This document shows, piece by piece, positions 47,642 to 57,344 of a DNA stretch of 64,000 nt. Positions within the stretch are counted from its first letter, which is position 1. Each line of letters starts with the position of its first letter. This stretch comes from Haematospirillum sp. H4485 (lineage in GTDB: Bacteria > Pseudomonadota > Alphaproteobacteria > Rhodospirillales > Rhodospirillaceae), in NCBI RefSeq assembly GCF_012102745.1, contig NZ_JAAVSY010000005.1, positions 62,001 to 126,000 of the forward strand, given 5' to 3'. A model generated the notes under the pieces. It searched no databases. It was not told where the DNA came from and was given only the letters and a program-made list of their open reading frames with translations. The position numbers and the translations under genes are program-made.

Positions 47642-47670
47642 CGGACAGCCCCGGCCAAACGGGCTATGAT
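47642..47670 (+). promoter_or_regulatory. Predicted promoter for the third chemoreceptor
   Basis: CGGACA (47642-47647) and TATGAT (47665-47670) are 17 bases apart. Transcription would begin near 47677, within the hairpin at 47674-47701. Confidence 0.4.
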
Positions 47671-47673
47671 GTC

Positions 47674-47701
47674 CGGCGACAGGGGCACTGTTCTGTCGCC
47701 G
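47674..47701 (+). promoter_or_regulatory. Hairpin at the 5' end of the third chemoreceptor transcript
   Basis: CGGCGACAG and CTGTCGCCG form a perfect 9-base stem with a 10-base loop, ending one base before the GGGGGAG ribosome site (47703-47709). It may act as a gshA terminator without a T run or as a stability or translation element. Confidence 0.4.
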
Positions 47702-47714
47702 TGGGGGAGTGGGA

Positions 47715-49721
47715 ATGCCTGCCGTCCTGAAAATCCATGCCCGACTGATGGTCGGGTTTGCTGTTGTGCTGGTCCTGTTTATGGTTGTGGCCGCAGGATC
47801 AGTGTGGATGTTCAAGGATGTCGGGCGCCACGTTACAATTATATCCGGTGCCTCAACCAAGGCGGTGGCCGCCGTGGCCCTGGACCGCCAGATCATGGCC
47901 TTCGACAACCTGGTCACATCTTACTCCCGCTATCCGGATGAGAAAGGCCGGGCCGAAATCCTGTCCCAGAACAGTGTCCTGGACCAGAAGGTGGCCGAGC
48001 TGTGGATACAGGCCGAGAAAACCCCCGCAGCCGGTGCTGTGGATGAGCTTGCGACAACACTGCAAGCCTATCGTGCCGTTCTGACACCTGCCCTCGATCT
48101 GGTACTGCGGCGGGTAACACTGATCGCCGGCACACTGACCCCCCTGTCCGAGCAAATTCTCCAACAGGCCCGGGATGTCCGCACCCGCGCTGCCCGCCGT
48201 GGAGATACCACAACCGTCGAACTTGCCGGCCGCATGGCCGAACACGTCCTTCTGGCCCGGCAGGCTGTGGATGACTATCTCCTGACACGCAATGTGGAAC
48301 GCTTTGGAACCGCATGGGAACAGCTGTTCGTGGTCGAGGAAGTCATGGCTGCCGTCCCCGAGGTACGAACCGCAGCGAATAAACCCTATGAACAATATCA
48401 AGACAGCCTGAACGAGCTGTCCGGCGTGGTCAGCGAGCTTCTGGTTCTGGAAGAGCAGCTTCACACAATCGGGGAGGCCATCACCTCCACCACCGAACGG
48501 ATCAAGGAGCTGTCCCTGCAGGAAGAAAAACGTATCCAGGAGGATACGCAGGCAGCCATCACAAACAGCCTGAACGGTGCCAGTGTCTTTGTCACTGGCC
48601 TGACCCTGGCCAGCCTTGTCGTTGGAATCGGGGCCTCGTTCATGATCGGGCGCAGCATCGCCAATCCCATTCAGGCCATGACACGGACCATGCGCCTTCT
48701 GGCCGAAGGCAACAAGGACATCGAGATTCCCGGTATCGACCGGCATGATGAAATTGGTGACATGGCTTCTGCCGTGCAGATCTTTCGCGACAACGCCCGG
48801 GAGGTGGAACGGCTGAACCAGGAACGCGCCGCCAGCGCACAGCAGGCCGAAGCCCGGCGCCGGGCCTCCATGCTGGCCCTGGCTGATGACCTGGAACGCA
48901 ATGTGGCAACGGTTGTGCAAACCATCTCGGATGCAGCCGGCAACATGCATATGGCCGCAGAGGAAATGACCGCCACAGCACGGGATGCCACACATCAGGC
49001 CGGGGTTGTACGTGAAACAACGCTGGAAACAGCGACCAATGTGGAAATTGTGGCTTCATCCGCCGAAGAGCTGTCAACATCCATCCGGGAAATCGGGCAG
49101 CAGGTTGCCCGCTCCACCACCATTGCATCGCAGGCGGTGGAGCAAGCCCAGCATGCCAATGAACAGGTTGTCAGCCTGCTGGACAGCACCGAACGCATTG
49201 GCGAGGTTGTGCGCCTGATCAGCGCGATATCAGAGAAAACAAACCTTCTGGCCCTGAATGCCACTATCGAGGCCGCACGGGCCGGGGACATGGGCAAAGG
49301 GTTTGCCGTGGTCGCCAACGAGGTCAAGACACTGGCCAACCAGACCGAACGGGCCACAGCAGAAATTGGCCAGCAGATCCGCTCGGTCCAGGGGGCCACC
49401 CGGGATGCCGCAAAAGCCATACAGGCGATATCGGACGTTATCCGCCGGATGAGCGAGATCGCATCGGCTATCTCGGCAGCGATCGAGGAACAAGGGGCCG
49501 CAACCCACGAAATTGCCCGCAACACCCAGCAGGCATCCCACAGCACAACCACAGTACGCAACACCATCACGGCTGTAACCGATGCAACCAACAGCACCGG
49601 TGAGGCAGCCAACCGCGTTCTTCAGGACTGCACGGAGCTTGTGGAGCACATGCGCGCGCTGTCGGGCACAGTCACTGCGTTCCTGTCATCGGTACGCAGC
49701 GACAATACCGGCGGGGCCTGA
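47715..49721 (+). CDS. Methyl-accepting chemotaxis protein with helical sensor domain
   Basis: The 668-residue receptor has TM1 at about 13-32, a long all-helical periplasmic domain at about 35-285 similar to helical bimodular (HBM) sensors, TM2 at about 288-308, a HAMP linker ([25 protein letters not shown]) and a signalling hairpin with [42 protein letters not shown] receptors commonly bind organic acids, but the ligand is unknown. It is unrelated in sensor domain to the tandem pair. The start is the ATG at 47715 with a GGGGGAG site; a GTG two codons upstream also fits. It converges on panC with a 7-base gap. Confidence 0.9.
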   Translation: MPAVLKIHARLMVGFAVVLVLFMVVAAGSVWMFKDVGRHVTIISGASTKAVAAVALDRQIMAFDNLVTSYSRYPDEKGRAEILSQNSVLDQKVAELWIQAEKTPAAGAVDELATTLQAYRAVLTPALDLVLRRVTLIAGTLTPLSEQILQQARDVRTRAARRGDTTTVELAGRMAEHVLLARQAVDDYLLTRNVERFGTAWEQLFVVEEVMAAVPEVRTAANKPYEQYQDSLNELSGVVSELLVLEEQLHTIGEAITSTTERIKELSLQEEKRIQEDTQAAITNSLNGASVFVTGLTLASLVVGIGASFMIGRSIANPIQAMTRTMRLLAEGNKDIEIPGIDRHDEIGDMASAVQIFRDNAREVERLNQERAASAQQAEARRRASMLALADDLERNVATVVQTISDAAGNMHMAAEEMTATARDATHQAGVVRETTLETATNVEIVASSAEELSTSIREIGQQVARSTTIASQAVEQAQHANEQVVSLLDSTERIGEVVRLISAISEKTNLLALNATIEAARAGDMGKGFAVVANEVKTLANQTERATAEIGQQIRSVQGATRDAAKAIQAISDVIRRMSEIASAISAAIEEQGAATHEIARNTQQASHSTTTVRNTITAVTDATNSTGEAANRVLQDCTELVEHMRALSGTVTAFLSSVRSDNTGGA

Positions 49722-49728
49722 TACCAGA

Positions 49729-50607
49729 TCAGGCATCCCACACACGCACCGTATCAATCAGGCGCGTTTTTCCCAGAAAGACAGCAGCAAACAGACGCAG
49801 GAACGGACCGGACTCCCCATCCGGGGGCTGCAAGGTGCGTTCATCACGCACATCCAGGTAATCAATCGGGCCAAAGCCCGCCTGCTCCAACTGACCTGCT
49901 GCAACCTCACAGGCCTGTACCGGATCGGCACCTTCACGGATAGACCGGGCTGTCTCACACAGAATCGCATAAAGACGGGGCGCTGTTTGGCGTTCAGCCG
50001 GGCCAAGATAAGCATTGCGTGAAGACAGGGCCAGGCCATCAACATCCCGCACCAGTGGTGCGGCTTCGATCGTGACCGGGATATCCAGATCCGTCACCAT
50101 GCGGCGGATAACCTGCAGCTGCTGGAAATCCTTCTCTCCGAACACGGCGACATCGGGCAGGCACTGCAACAACAGCTTGGTGACCACCGTTGCCACGCCG
50201 CGAAAATGCCCGGGCCGCCGGTCGCCACACAGACCGGAAGACACGCCCGATACCTCGACAAAAGTGGAGGCACCGGGGCGGTACATGTCATCAACAGAAG
50301 GCATGAACACAACGTGCCCGCCGGCATCGGCAACCCGCACACAATCCTGCTCGGGCTGGCGGGGATAGCGGGTCAAATCCTCTCCCGGGGCGAACTGGGT
50401 TGGATTGACAAAGATCGAAACGACTACCCGGTCCGCCTTGCGCCGGGCCAGCCGAACCAGTTCCATGTGGCCAGCATGCAGGGCACCCATCGTCGGGACC
50501 AGCCCCACCCGTAACCCGTCAGCCCGCCAGTCGGCCACCTGTGCACGCAGGTCGGCAACAGTATGCACAATGTTCACCATGGCCTGCACAGTCCCGTCCA
50601 TTATCAT
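49729..50607 (-). CDS. panC: Pantothenate synthetase
   Basis: The 292-residue enzyme joins pantoate and beta-alanine with ATP to make pantothenate. Hallmarks are [58 protein letters not shown], and [16 protein letters not shown]. The ATG at 50607 overlaps the panB stop (ATGA); an ATG at 50580 (MVNIVHT) would be closer to typical length. With panB it makes vitamin B5, the precursor of CoA. Confidence 0.96.
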   Translation of the reverse strand: MIMDGTVQAMVNIVHTVADLRAQVADWRADGLRVGLVPTMGALHAGHMELVRLARRKADRVVVSIFVNPTQFAPGEDLTRYPRQPEQDCVRVADAGGHVVFMPSVDDMYRPGASTFVEVSGVSSGLCGDRRPGHFRGVATVVTKLLLQCLPDVAVFGEKDFQQLQVIRRMVTDLDIPVTIEAAPLVRDVDGLALSSRNAYLGPAERQTAPRLYAILCETARSIREGADPVQACEVAAGQLEQAGFGPIDYLDVRDERTLQPPDGESGPFLRLFAAVFLGKTRLIDTVRVWDA

Positions 50608-51458
50608 TGCTGCCCACTGCTATCATGATCTTGCGCCTTCCCGGCGACGGCAAAGCAATGCTCAGGCCCCGGGAAGACACGCGCCCGAACATCAGCGGCA
50701 TACCCGGCAACAGCATCGGAAAGCAAGGTCCCAAGCTCGGCATAACGCCGGACAAAACGCGGTGTGAATGTATCAAACAGCCCCAGCATGTCTTCGGTAA
50801 CCAGAATCTGGCCATCACACGCCACCGAAGCCCCGATGCCAATCACAGGAACCGGAACCTGGCCCGCAATGGTCCGTGCCAGTGGTTCCACCGCAGCCTC
50901 CAGCACCACAGAAAACGCCCCCGCTTCGGCAACGGCAAGGGCATCATCCTGGATTTGCCTGGCTTCTTCCCCGGTACGCCCCCGGGCGCGAAAGCCACCA
51001 AGCGTATTGCAGGACTGCGGCGTCAGCCCGACGTGCCCCATTACCGGAACGCCCCGTTGAACCAGGAAACGGATAGTCGGTGCCATTTCGGTCCCGCCCT
51101 CCAGCTTGACAGCAGCCGCGCCGGTCTCGGCCAGAACACGCGCCGCAGTCCGGAAAGCCTGCTCCGGGCTTTCCTGATAGGTTCCAAAGGGCAGATCCAC
51201 AACCACGCAGGCACGGCGTGCCGCACCGGCAACAGCGCGGCCATGGGCAATCATGATATCAAGCGAGACCGGCAGGGTGGTTTCCATGCCATACAGGACC
51301 ATACCCACAGAATCGCCCACCAGCAAAACATCGACATGGGGGTCCAGGTATCGGGCCATCGGGGCCGTATAGGCTGTCAGGCACACCAACGGGGTTCCGC
51401 CCTTGCGGGCCATGACAGCGTGGGGGGGCAAACGCTTGGTATCAGCCTGGACGCTCAT
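50604..51458 (-). CDS. panB: 3-methyl-2-oxobutanoate hydroxymethyltransferase
   Basis: The 284-residue enzyme adds a hydroxymethyl group from methylenetetrahydrofolate to ketoisovalerate to give ketopantoate. It has [45 protein letters not shown] and AAVKLEGG, then [11 protein letters not shown] and [21 protein letters not shown]. The start at 51458 follows GGAG with 6-base spacing. It overlaps panC, giving a two-gene pantothenate operon. The one-carbon donor links to folD. Confidence 0.96.
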   Translation of the reverse strand: MSVQADTKRLPPHAVMARKGGTPLVCLTAYTAPMARYLDPHVDVLLVGDSVGMVLYGMETTLPVSLDIMIAHGRAVAGAARRACVVVDLPFGTYQESPEQAFRTAARVLAETGAAAVKLEGGTEMAPTIRFLVQRGVPVMGHVGLTPQSCNTLGGFRARGRTGEEARQIQDDALAVAEAGAFSVVLEAAVEPLARTIAGQVPVPVIGIGASVACDGQILVTEDMLGLFDTFTPRFVRRYAELGTLLSDAVAGYAADVRARVFPGPEHCFAVAGKAQDHDSSGQQ

Positions 51459-51533
51459 CCTTGGCTCCATCACAGGGGCAAACAAAACGGGCCGAAACAA
51501 AATGAGATGCCCGGCCCGGGATACAAGCCCGTT

Positions 51534-51611
51534 CTAGCGGTTCAGGGAAAAAGAGAAAAGCGAAAACCCCCCGATAACCGCTGTCGTAAGGGCCACAATC
51601 AGCACAAACAC
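51534..51611 (-). CDS. Possible 25-residue membrane microprotein downstream of fnr
   Basis: A GTG-started frame reading MFVLIVALTTAVIGGFSLFS, then FSLNR and a TAG stop, overlaps the 3' end of the FNR-type gene by 13 bases. It is one hydrophobic helix with a basic end, the shape of small respiratory or membrane accessory peptides. The ribosome site is weak and conservation cannot be judged here, so it may be noise. Confidence 0.2.
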   Translation of the reverse strand: MFVLIVALTTAVIGGFSLFSFSLNR

Positions 51612-52336
51612 CCGCCCGCAGCGATTTGCTCCAGGGCTTGCATGTCCAGGAGGTCAACCTGCGTGTTGCCATTGATAGCGATCAATCCCTCTTTCTTCAG
51701 CCCGGTCAGGGTCCGGCTGACGGTTTCAATGGTCAGCCCCAGATAATCAGCAATATCCAGGCGGCTCATAGGGACGGACAACGGCGACGGTACGTCCCCC
51801 CTCTGCGTTGCGCGCCGGGAAAGCATCAGCAGAAAATGGGCCACTTTCTCACGGGCACTCATGCGCCCCAACAACAGCATTTGCTCCTGGGCGAAAGACA
51901 ATTCTGCAATCATGCGATTCAGAAGACGCCGCTCCAGCTCGCGCGAGCCGGCAACGACTGTATCCAGTGACAGAAGGGAAAACCGGCACAAGGTCACGGG
52001 GGACAGGGTTTCCGCCGTATACCCGTACAACCCGTTGTGACCGAAACCGAAAAAGTCACCGGGAAAGAGAAAGCCAACAATCTGCCGTCGCCCGTCGATC
52101 ATCAGCTTGGACAACTTGACCGCCCCGCTGACCAGCGTGAAAATATGGTCAGTTGGGTCGCCTTCACGGAAGACTGTGGCCTGGGCCTCCATTCGCATGT
52201 CGTGCCGGATCGCCCGCAGAGCCGATGATGTCTGTGCCAAACCGGCACAAAAAGCACGCTCATCCAGGTCACAACAGGCACAGTCCATCCGCGAACCGGC
52301 GGGCACAAAAGCAGAAACAAGTGCAGAAACGGGCAT
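51599..52336 (-). CDS. fnrN: FNR/FnrN-type oxygen-sensing transcriptional regulator
   Basis: The 245-residue Crp/Fnr protein has an N-terminal cysteine cluster C19, C22 and C30 (spacing CX2CX7C, with an extra C21) and a central C117, enough to hold an oxygen-labile [4Fe-4S] cluster. The cNMP-like domain covers about 50-160. The helix-turn-helix SRLDIADYLGLTIETVSRTL has E204, S207 and R208, the residues that read the FNR box TTGAT-N4-ATCAA. It would activate microaerobic genes when oxygen is low. Its ATG overlaps the ccoS stop (TAATG), and a matching box lies upstream of ccoN. Confidence 0.9.
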   Translation of the reverse strand: MPVSALVSAFVPAGSRMDCACCDLDERAFCAGLAQTSSALRAIRHDMRMEAQATVFREGDPTDHIFTLVSGAVKLSKLMIDGRRQIVGFLFPGDFFGFGHNGLYGYTAETLSPVTLCRFSLLSLDTVVAGSRELERRLLNRMIAELSFAQEQMLLLGRMSAREKVAHFLLMLSRRATQRGDVPSPLSVPMSRLDIADYLGLTIETVSRTLTGLKKEGLIAINGNTQVDLLDMQALEQIAAGGCLC

Positions 52337-52548
52337 TAAACGGACTCCGGACCACTGGAGCCGGGCCGCACGGGCCGGTCATGCTGCGATTCAGGAGCAT
52401 CCGCAGACTCATCGTCATCGAAGAGAATACGGCTTGCCGCCCCGTCCAGATCATCGAACTGACCGGAACGCATCGACCACAGGAATGCGGCCAGCCCAAG
52501 CAAACCAAGAAACAGGGCAGCGGGGATCAACAGCAAAAGGGAATTCAT
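52336..52548 (-). CDS. ccoS: Cytochrome cbb3 oxidase assembly protein CcoS
   Basis: The 70-residue protein has one membrane helix (LLLLIPAALFLGLLGLAAFLWSM) followed by the CcoS hallmark RSGQFDDLDGAASRILFDDDE. CcoS is needed to insert copper and heme into the catalytic subunit of cbb3 oxidase. It sits between the copper ATPase ccoI (24-base gap) and the FNR-type gene. The tail is acidic and proline-rich, longer than in some homologues. Confidence 0.93.
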   Translation of the reverse strand: MNSLLLLIPAALFLGLLGLAAFLWSMRSGQFDDLDGAASRILFDDDESADAPESQHDRPVRPGSSGPESV

Positions 52549-52572
52549 TGGTCCTGTCCTTCCTGTGGACCG

Positions 52573-54987
52573 CTACCGTCCCTTTCCCGGCCAACGGGAC
52601 AGGCGAAGGGCATTGGCGATAACCACAACCGAAGACGAGCTCATGGCAACGGCTGCAACCAAGGGTGTTACATACCCGGCAACGGCCAGCGGGATAGTTA
52701 CCACATTGTAGGCAAATGCAAGCATGAAATTCTGGCGTACCAAGGTATCAGCAAAACGCGCAACACGCAAAATCTCGACCACTGGCTCCAGTCGTTCCCC
52801 CTGGAAGACAACATCCGCAGCATTCTGGCTGATATCGGCAGCCGAAGACGGAGACAACGACACATCCGCGGCGGCCAATGCCGGGGCATCGTTCAGGCCA
52901 TCACCAACCATCATAACGCGCCGTCCCATAGCTGCCAGCTCCTGCAAACGGGCAACCTTGGCCGCCGGGCTGCAACCGGACTGCCATTGGGTTATCCCCA
53001 GAGACGCGGCAACCACGGCAACCGCTTCCGCACGGTCGCCGGACAACAGCTCGATCGCCATTCCCTGTTCCTGCAGGGCAGAAACAACGGCCACCGCATC
53101 GGGACGCACCGCATCCGTGAACAGAAAGGACACCGGGTCAGACCCCGGACATGACAGCCAGAGTTCAGGTCCACCATGGGGGGAACGATCGGCAGGCGCA
53201 TAACAGAATACAGCACTGCCCATGCGGATCTCACCCTCGGCGGTCAGCCGGCGCAACCCGGAACCGGGGATTTCTTCCACCCCGTCCACAAAAGGCCGCA
53301 TGCAGTGGCGCACAAGGGCACGGGCCAAGGAATGACGGCTGGCACCAGCCAGGGACGCAGCAATACCAAGGGTTCCGTCAGCCTGCCGGGCTTTCAGGTT
53401 TTCAGGCTCCAGGACAGGCTGGCCACAGGTCAGGGTTCCGGTCTTGTCGAAGACCACGGTATCCACACCCACGGCGCGTTCCAGGGCGGTCGGGGATTTC
53501 AGCAGGATGCCACGCCGCAACAAGCGCCCCGAGGCAATCACCTGCACCACCGGAACCGCCAGGGCCAACGCACAGGGACAGGTGATGATCAACACCGACG
53601 CCGCGGTCATCAAACTATCCTGCCACGGTTGGTCGGACAGGCTCATCCAGCCAATAAAAGTCAGGAGCGCGGCCAGATGCACAACCGGGGCATAAAAACG
53701 GGCCACCCGGTCCGCCAGCACCACATAGCGCGCGCGCCCCTGCTCTGCCACATCCATCAACCGTGAAATTTCGGCCAGCAGGGTTCCTTCCCCAACCGCT
53801 ACGGCCTGTAACCGCAGCGGAGCAGTCAGGTTCAGGGTTCCGGCAAAAACCTGTTCGCCGGGGCCAACCGCGCAAGGCATGGTTTCCCCGGACAGCAGGC
53901 TGGTTTCCAGCTCCGACTGCCCGGACAGGACAAGGCCATCAACGCCTATCCGCTCGCCCGCAGCCACAAGCACCGTTGATCCTGGTCGCACGGTTTCAGG
54001 CAAAACCAAGCTTCGCCGGCCATCCGCGTGTTCCACCGTTACCGGGCGGTTTCCCAGCATGACAAGCTGACCGGCAGCAGAGCGGGCACGCCCACGGGCA
54101 CGACTGTCCAAGTAGCGCCCGACAAGCAGGAAAAACAACAGGGTTACAGCCGCGTCAAAATAGGCATGGGGCCGACTGTGGGCTGTTTCCCACAGGCTGA
54201 CGCCGGTTGCCAGCAACACCCCGATGGTAATCGGTACATCCATGTTGGTACGCCCGTGCCGCAGGGCTGACAGGGCCGAACGCAGAAACGGCCGGATACA
54301 CCAGGCAACCGCCGGAAAGGCAAACAGGGCTGAAAGCCAGTGAAACAGGTCACGGGTCCAGACCCCCATATCCACGCCGGCCCACACTGATACCGAGAAC
54401 AGCATGATATTGGCACTGGCAAAGCCGGAAATGGCAATCCCGCGCAAAAGCTCGCGCTCGGCGGTGCTGTATTCCGCCTCGACCCGCCGGGGATCATAGG
54501 GCAACAGGCGGTACCCGACCTGACAGACAGGATCCAGAAGAACCGGCGCATCCGCAGCCGCCCCCTTCCAGAGAAGGGTCAAACGGCGGGTTGTCATGTT
54601 GACACGGGCCGACACCACACCGGTCTGACGCGCCAAAACCGCTTCGATCAGCCAGACACAGGCCGCGCAGTGTATACCCTCGACCATCAGGTGCAGGACA
54701 CACAGGCCCTCGGGTGTTGTGCCAACCCATGGCGTACAGTCGGGCAGGCCGGGCGCATCCTGGTCCGGACGCAGGGGACGAAGATCAGGGTCAATCTGGC
54801 GGCGCTTGTAATAGGCTTCAAGCCCCAGGCCGGACAGCAGTGCAAAAGCGGACTCACAGCCGGCACAGCAGAACGTTGTTCTCCCCTGTGCCGCATCCGG
54901 AACCGGCTGGCCACAATGCCGGCAGGCCGCCGCACCACAGCCCCCGGTCCCGGGGCCGGCAGACAGAAGCAGGGTACTTTCAGGCAT
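52573..54987 (-). CDS. ccoI: Copper-transporting P-type ATPase of the cbb3 assembly pathway
   Basis: The 804-residue pump exports Cu+ to the periplasm for the cbb3 oxidase. The N-terminus has a cysteine-rich zinc-finger-like part (CRHCGQPVPDA...FCCAGCESAF) and one heavy-metal site (GIHCAACVW). Transmembrane segments hold the CPC motif in IITCPCALALAVP. The P-domain has FDKTGTLTCGQP, and the hinge MVGDGLNDAPALAAADV. This is the FixI/CcoI subtype. The start is the ATG at 54987; a TTG at 55014 lacks a ribosome site. Confidence 0.95.
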   Translation of the reverse strand: MPESTLLLSAGPGTGGCGAAACRHCGQPVPDAAQGRTTFCCAGCESAFALLSGLGLEAYYKRRQIDPDLRPLRPDQDAPGLPDCTPWVGTTPEGLCVLHLMVEGIHCAACVWLIEAVLARQTGVVSARVNMTTRRLTLLWKGAAADAPVLLDPVCQVGYRLLPYDPRRVEAEYSTAERELLRGIAISGFASANIMLFSVSVWAGVDMGVWTRDLFHWLSALFAFPAVAWCIRPFLRSALSALRHGRTNMDVPITIGVLLATGVSLWETAHSRPHAYFDAAVTLLFFLLVGRYLDSRARGRARSAAGQLVMLGNRPVTVEHADGRRSLVLPETVRPGSTVLVAAGERIGVDGLVLSGQSELETSLLSGETMPCAVGPGEQVFAGTLNLTAPLRLQAVAVGEGTLLAEISRLMDVAEQGRARYVVLADRVARFYAPVVHLAALLTFIGWMSLSDQPWQDSLMTAASVLIITCPCALALAVPVVQVIASGRLLRRGILLKSPTALERAVGVDTVVFDKTGTLTCGQPVLEPENLKARQADGTLGIAASLAGASRHSLARALVRHCMRPFVDGVEEIPGSGLRRLTAEGEIRMGSAVFCYAPADRSPHGGPELWLSCPGSDPVSFLFTDAVRPDAVAVVSALQEQGMAIELLSGDRAEAVAVVAASLGITQWQSGCSPAAKVARLQELAAMGRRVMMVGDGLNDAPALAAADVSLSPSSAADISQNAADVVFQGERLEPVVEILRVARFADTLVRQNFMLAFAYNVVTIPLAVAGYVTPLVAAVAMSSSSVVVIANALRLSRWPGKGR

Positions 54988-55020
54988 GGCAACATCCGTT
55001 CCGGAAGCAGACAAACAGGT

Positions 55021-55533
55021 TTATCTCAGGTCAATACGCTCTATCGTGCGCCACTGGACAGAATCACCGCGCCCGGCACTGACCCGCAGCTCCCACAGGC
55101 CCGGAAGGGGAAACGCGATATCGCGGGCATAGGTACCGGGCCCGGTCGGCGGCAGCTCCACATGACGGTCAAGCCCTTCCTGGGTCGGACGCCACACAAG
55201 GACTGCAACATCCAGCCCATCCAGGGGATGCCCCTCTGCACCGGTAAACGTCATCGTGACACGGGCCGTGCGCCCTCCATCGACAGATCCTACGGACAGG
55301 GGCTGCAGGGACAGGCTCCCGTTCCAGCCAAGACGCGCCTGCTCGGCACTGGCGGCAATCTTGTCATTGTAGCCGTTGCGACGGTTGGACGGTTCCCGGG
55401 TTTCAAACCCGTTGAAGGTCACGGTAGCCAAGGTCAGCAGAATGGCATTCACCACAAAGACCAGACCAAAGCCACCGACAAAAATCCACGGATACCACCA
55501 ACCCCGGGGTCGGTTCTGCTGAACGGATGACAC
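55021..55533 (-). CDS. ccoH: FixH/CcoH cbb3 oxidase assembly protein
   Basis: The 170-residue protein has one N-terminal membrane anchor (WIFVGGFGLVFVVNAILLTLATVTF) followed by FNGFETREPSNRRNGYNDKIAASAEQARLGW, the FixH-type signature, and a periplasmic beta domain with LPGLWELRVSAG. CcoH helps assemble the oxidase with the copper pump encoded next. The start is a GTG at 55533 behind AGGAGGAA. It lies 41 bases after ccoG on the same strand. Confidence 0.9.
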   Translation of the reverse strand: MSSVQQNRPRGWWYPWIFVGGFGLVFVVNAILLTLATVTFNGFETREPSNRRNGYNDKIAASAEQARLGWNGSLSLQPLSVGSVDGGRTARVTMTFTGAEGHPLDGLDVAVLVWRPTQEGLDRHVELPPTGPGTYARDIAFPLPGLWELRVSAGRGDSVQWRTIERIDLR

Positions 55534-55574
55534 ACTTCCTCCTGGTCATAAACGCGCTGGCACACACAGGGCGG

Positions 55575-57050
55575 TCAACGCTGCGGCCCGGCAAACAACG
55601 AACCACGGGACGCCGCTTCGCCCGTGTGAAGATTACGCAGGGCAAATGTAACATCGGTCGCCTTGCCCTCAAGAGCCTTTTGCGGGGCCGTGGCATAAAC
55701 ACGGAACGTTGCCACACTGTTGGGTTCAACCTCCAACTGAAGCTCTCCGGCTTCAATATCGGAGCCGACAACCTTCAGGGTCCCACCCTCAACGCCGCGA
55801 ATGGACACCGCGTACGTATTCTTCTCGGGCCGCTTGTTGAGGATCTTGAGCGTATAGCCGTTGCGTATGCTCCCGTCCGTCAGGGTTACGAACAACGGGC
55901 TGCGTTCATGCAGAACCGTTACCTCCAGACGTGACCGGGTTGACACCCCCAGGATCATGACCAGAACCAGCACCGTTATCAAAGCAGCATAGATGATGGT
56001 ACGTGGGCGAACCAGACGGTGCTTTATTGGCTCACCACGGGCACGGGCCAACTGGCGATTGGTACTGTCGTAGGTGATCAGCCAGCGCGGCAAGTCAAGA
56101 CGGTCCATCATGGAGTTACAGGCATCAACACAGAGACCGCAGCCAATACAGGCAAGCTGGCTGCCATTGCGGATGTCTATGCCGGTTGGGCAGACCTGGA
56201 CGCACAAGGTACAATCCACGCAGTGCCCGCGATTTTCAAACGATGTCCCCTTCTTGGCAAATCCACGCGGTTCCCCACGCCATTTTTCGTAGGTCACGAT
56301 CAGGCTGTCTTCGTCAAACATGGATGCCTGGAAGCGGGGCCACGGGCACATGTAGATGCACACCTGCTCCCGCGCCCATCCAGCCAGCAGGAAACAGAAG
56401 CCCGCCACAATCCCCACCGACAGGTAAACACCCCAGCCGGCATCACCAGTCAGGAAGGTTGTTGCCAGTGTCGGAACATCGTTGAAATAAGCGGCCCAAC
56501 CAAAACCCGTTGCGACCGATATAAGCGCCCAGATTATGACCTTGATGGTCTTGCGGGTAAACTTTCCGACGGTCATTGGACCGCGATCCAGCTTGATCCT
56601 GGCGTTACGGTCCCCTTCCAGCCAGCGCTCGACCATAACAAAGATATCGGTGAACACGGTCTGGATGCAGGCAAAGCCACACCACACCCGCCCCAGCAGG
56701 GCTGTAGCAAAGAACAGCCCCAAGGCCCCGAGAACCAGAAGACCGGTCAGATAGTAGATTTCCTGGGGCCAGATTTCCAGCCACAGCAAGTAGGCCCGCC
56801 GCCCTTCCAGATCCAGAAGAATGGCCTGATCCGGCGCATTGGGACCACGATCCCACCGTAACCAGGGGGTCAGGAAGTAAATGAGCATGAAAGCAACATT
56901 GGCCCAGTTCTTGATGCTCCGGAACAAGCCCGGCATATACTTGGGCTGGACCTTTACATGCTCCGCGTACAGGGACACTTTCTCCAGTTTCCCTGTCTTC
57001 TCCGTGCGTCCCGATCCGGAAGCATCTGTCTCTTTCTCATTCAATGTCAT
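55575..57050 (-). CDS. ccoG: CcoG/FixG/RdxA iron-sulfur accessory protein
   Basis: The 491-residue membrane protein contains several helices and two ferredoxin-type cluster motifs, CVDCTLCVQVCPTGID and CIGCGLCVDACNSMM. A C-terminal periplasmic Ig-like region ends in RGSLFAGPQR. The N-terminal GPNAPDQAILLDLEGRRAYLLWLEIWPQEIYYLTGLLVLGALGLFF is typical of CcoG. CcoG is thought to reduce copper for the oxidase. The 294-base region upstream (57051-57344) carries the ccoP terminator; I see no FNR box there. Confidence 0.95.
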   Translation of the reverse strand: MTLNEKETDASGSGRTEKTGKLEKVSLYAEHVKVQPKYMPGLFRSIKNWANVAFMLIYFLTPWLRWDRGPNAPDQAILLDLEGRRAYLLWLEIWPQEIYYLTGLLVLGALGLFFATALLGRVWCGFACIQTVFTDIFVMVERWLEGDRNARIKLDRGPMTVGKFTRKTIKVIIWALISVATGFGWAAYFNDVPTLATTFLTGDAGWGVYLSVGIVAGFCFLLAGWAREQVCIYMCPWPRFQASMFDEDSLIVTYEKWRGEPRGFAKKGTSFENRGHCVDCTLCVQVCPTGIDIRNGSQLACIGCGLCVDACNSMMDRLDLPRWLITYDSTNRQLARARGEPIKHRLVRPRTIIYAALITVLVLVMILGVSTRSRLEVTVLHERSPLFVTLTDGSIRNGYTLKILNKRPEKNTYAVSIRGVEGGTLKVVGSDIEAGELQLEVEPNSVATFRVYATAPQKALEGKATDVTFALRNLHTGEAASRGSLFAGPQR

Positions 57051-57279
57051 CGCGTTGCCCAGATTCCTTCAGGCATGAACTCACATTACAGACTCGAGGC
57101 GGGAATCCGGACCCGGCCGCACAAGCGCAACGCAGGATGAAACCCGCATCGCCCACATAGCCACCGATCCTGCACAAAGACTGACATTCCCGCATGAATC
57201 ATAGGCCCGTAAGGACATTTACCAAAGTTTTACACAAACGACCCATGGCTGACCTGCCACACAACCGCCCCGATGCTGT

Positions 57280-57311
57280 AAAAAGGGCCACCTGCGGATG
57301 CAGGCAGCCCC
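57280..57311 (-). terminator. Terminator of the ccoNOQP operon
   Basis: On the minus strand GGGCTGCCTGC and GCAGGTGGCCC form an 11-pair stem with a 4-base loop, followed directly by TTTTT. It begins 33 bases past the ccoP stop and separates the structural operon from ccoGHIS. Confidence 0.85.
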
Positions 57312-57344
57312 TTGGTCAACACCTCACCCGAAAAAAGGTACAAC

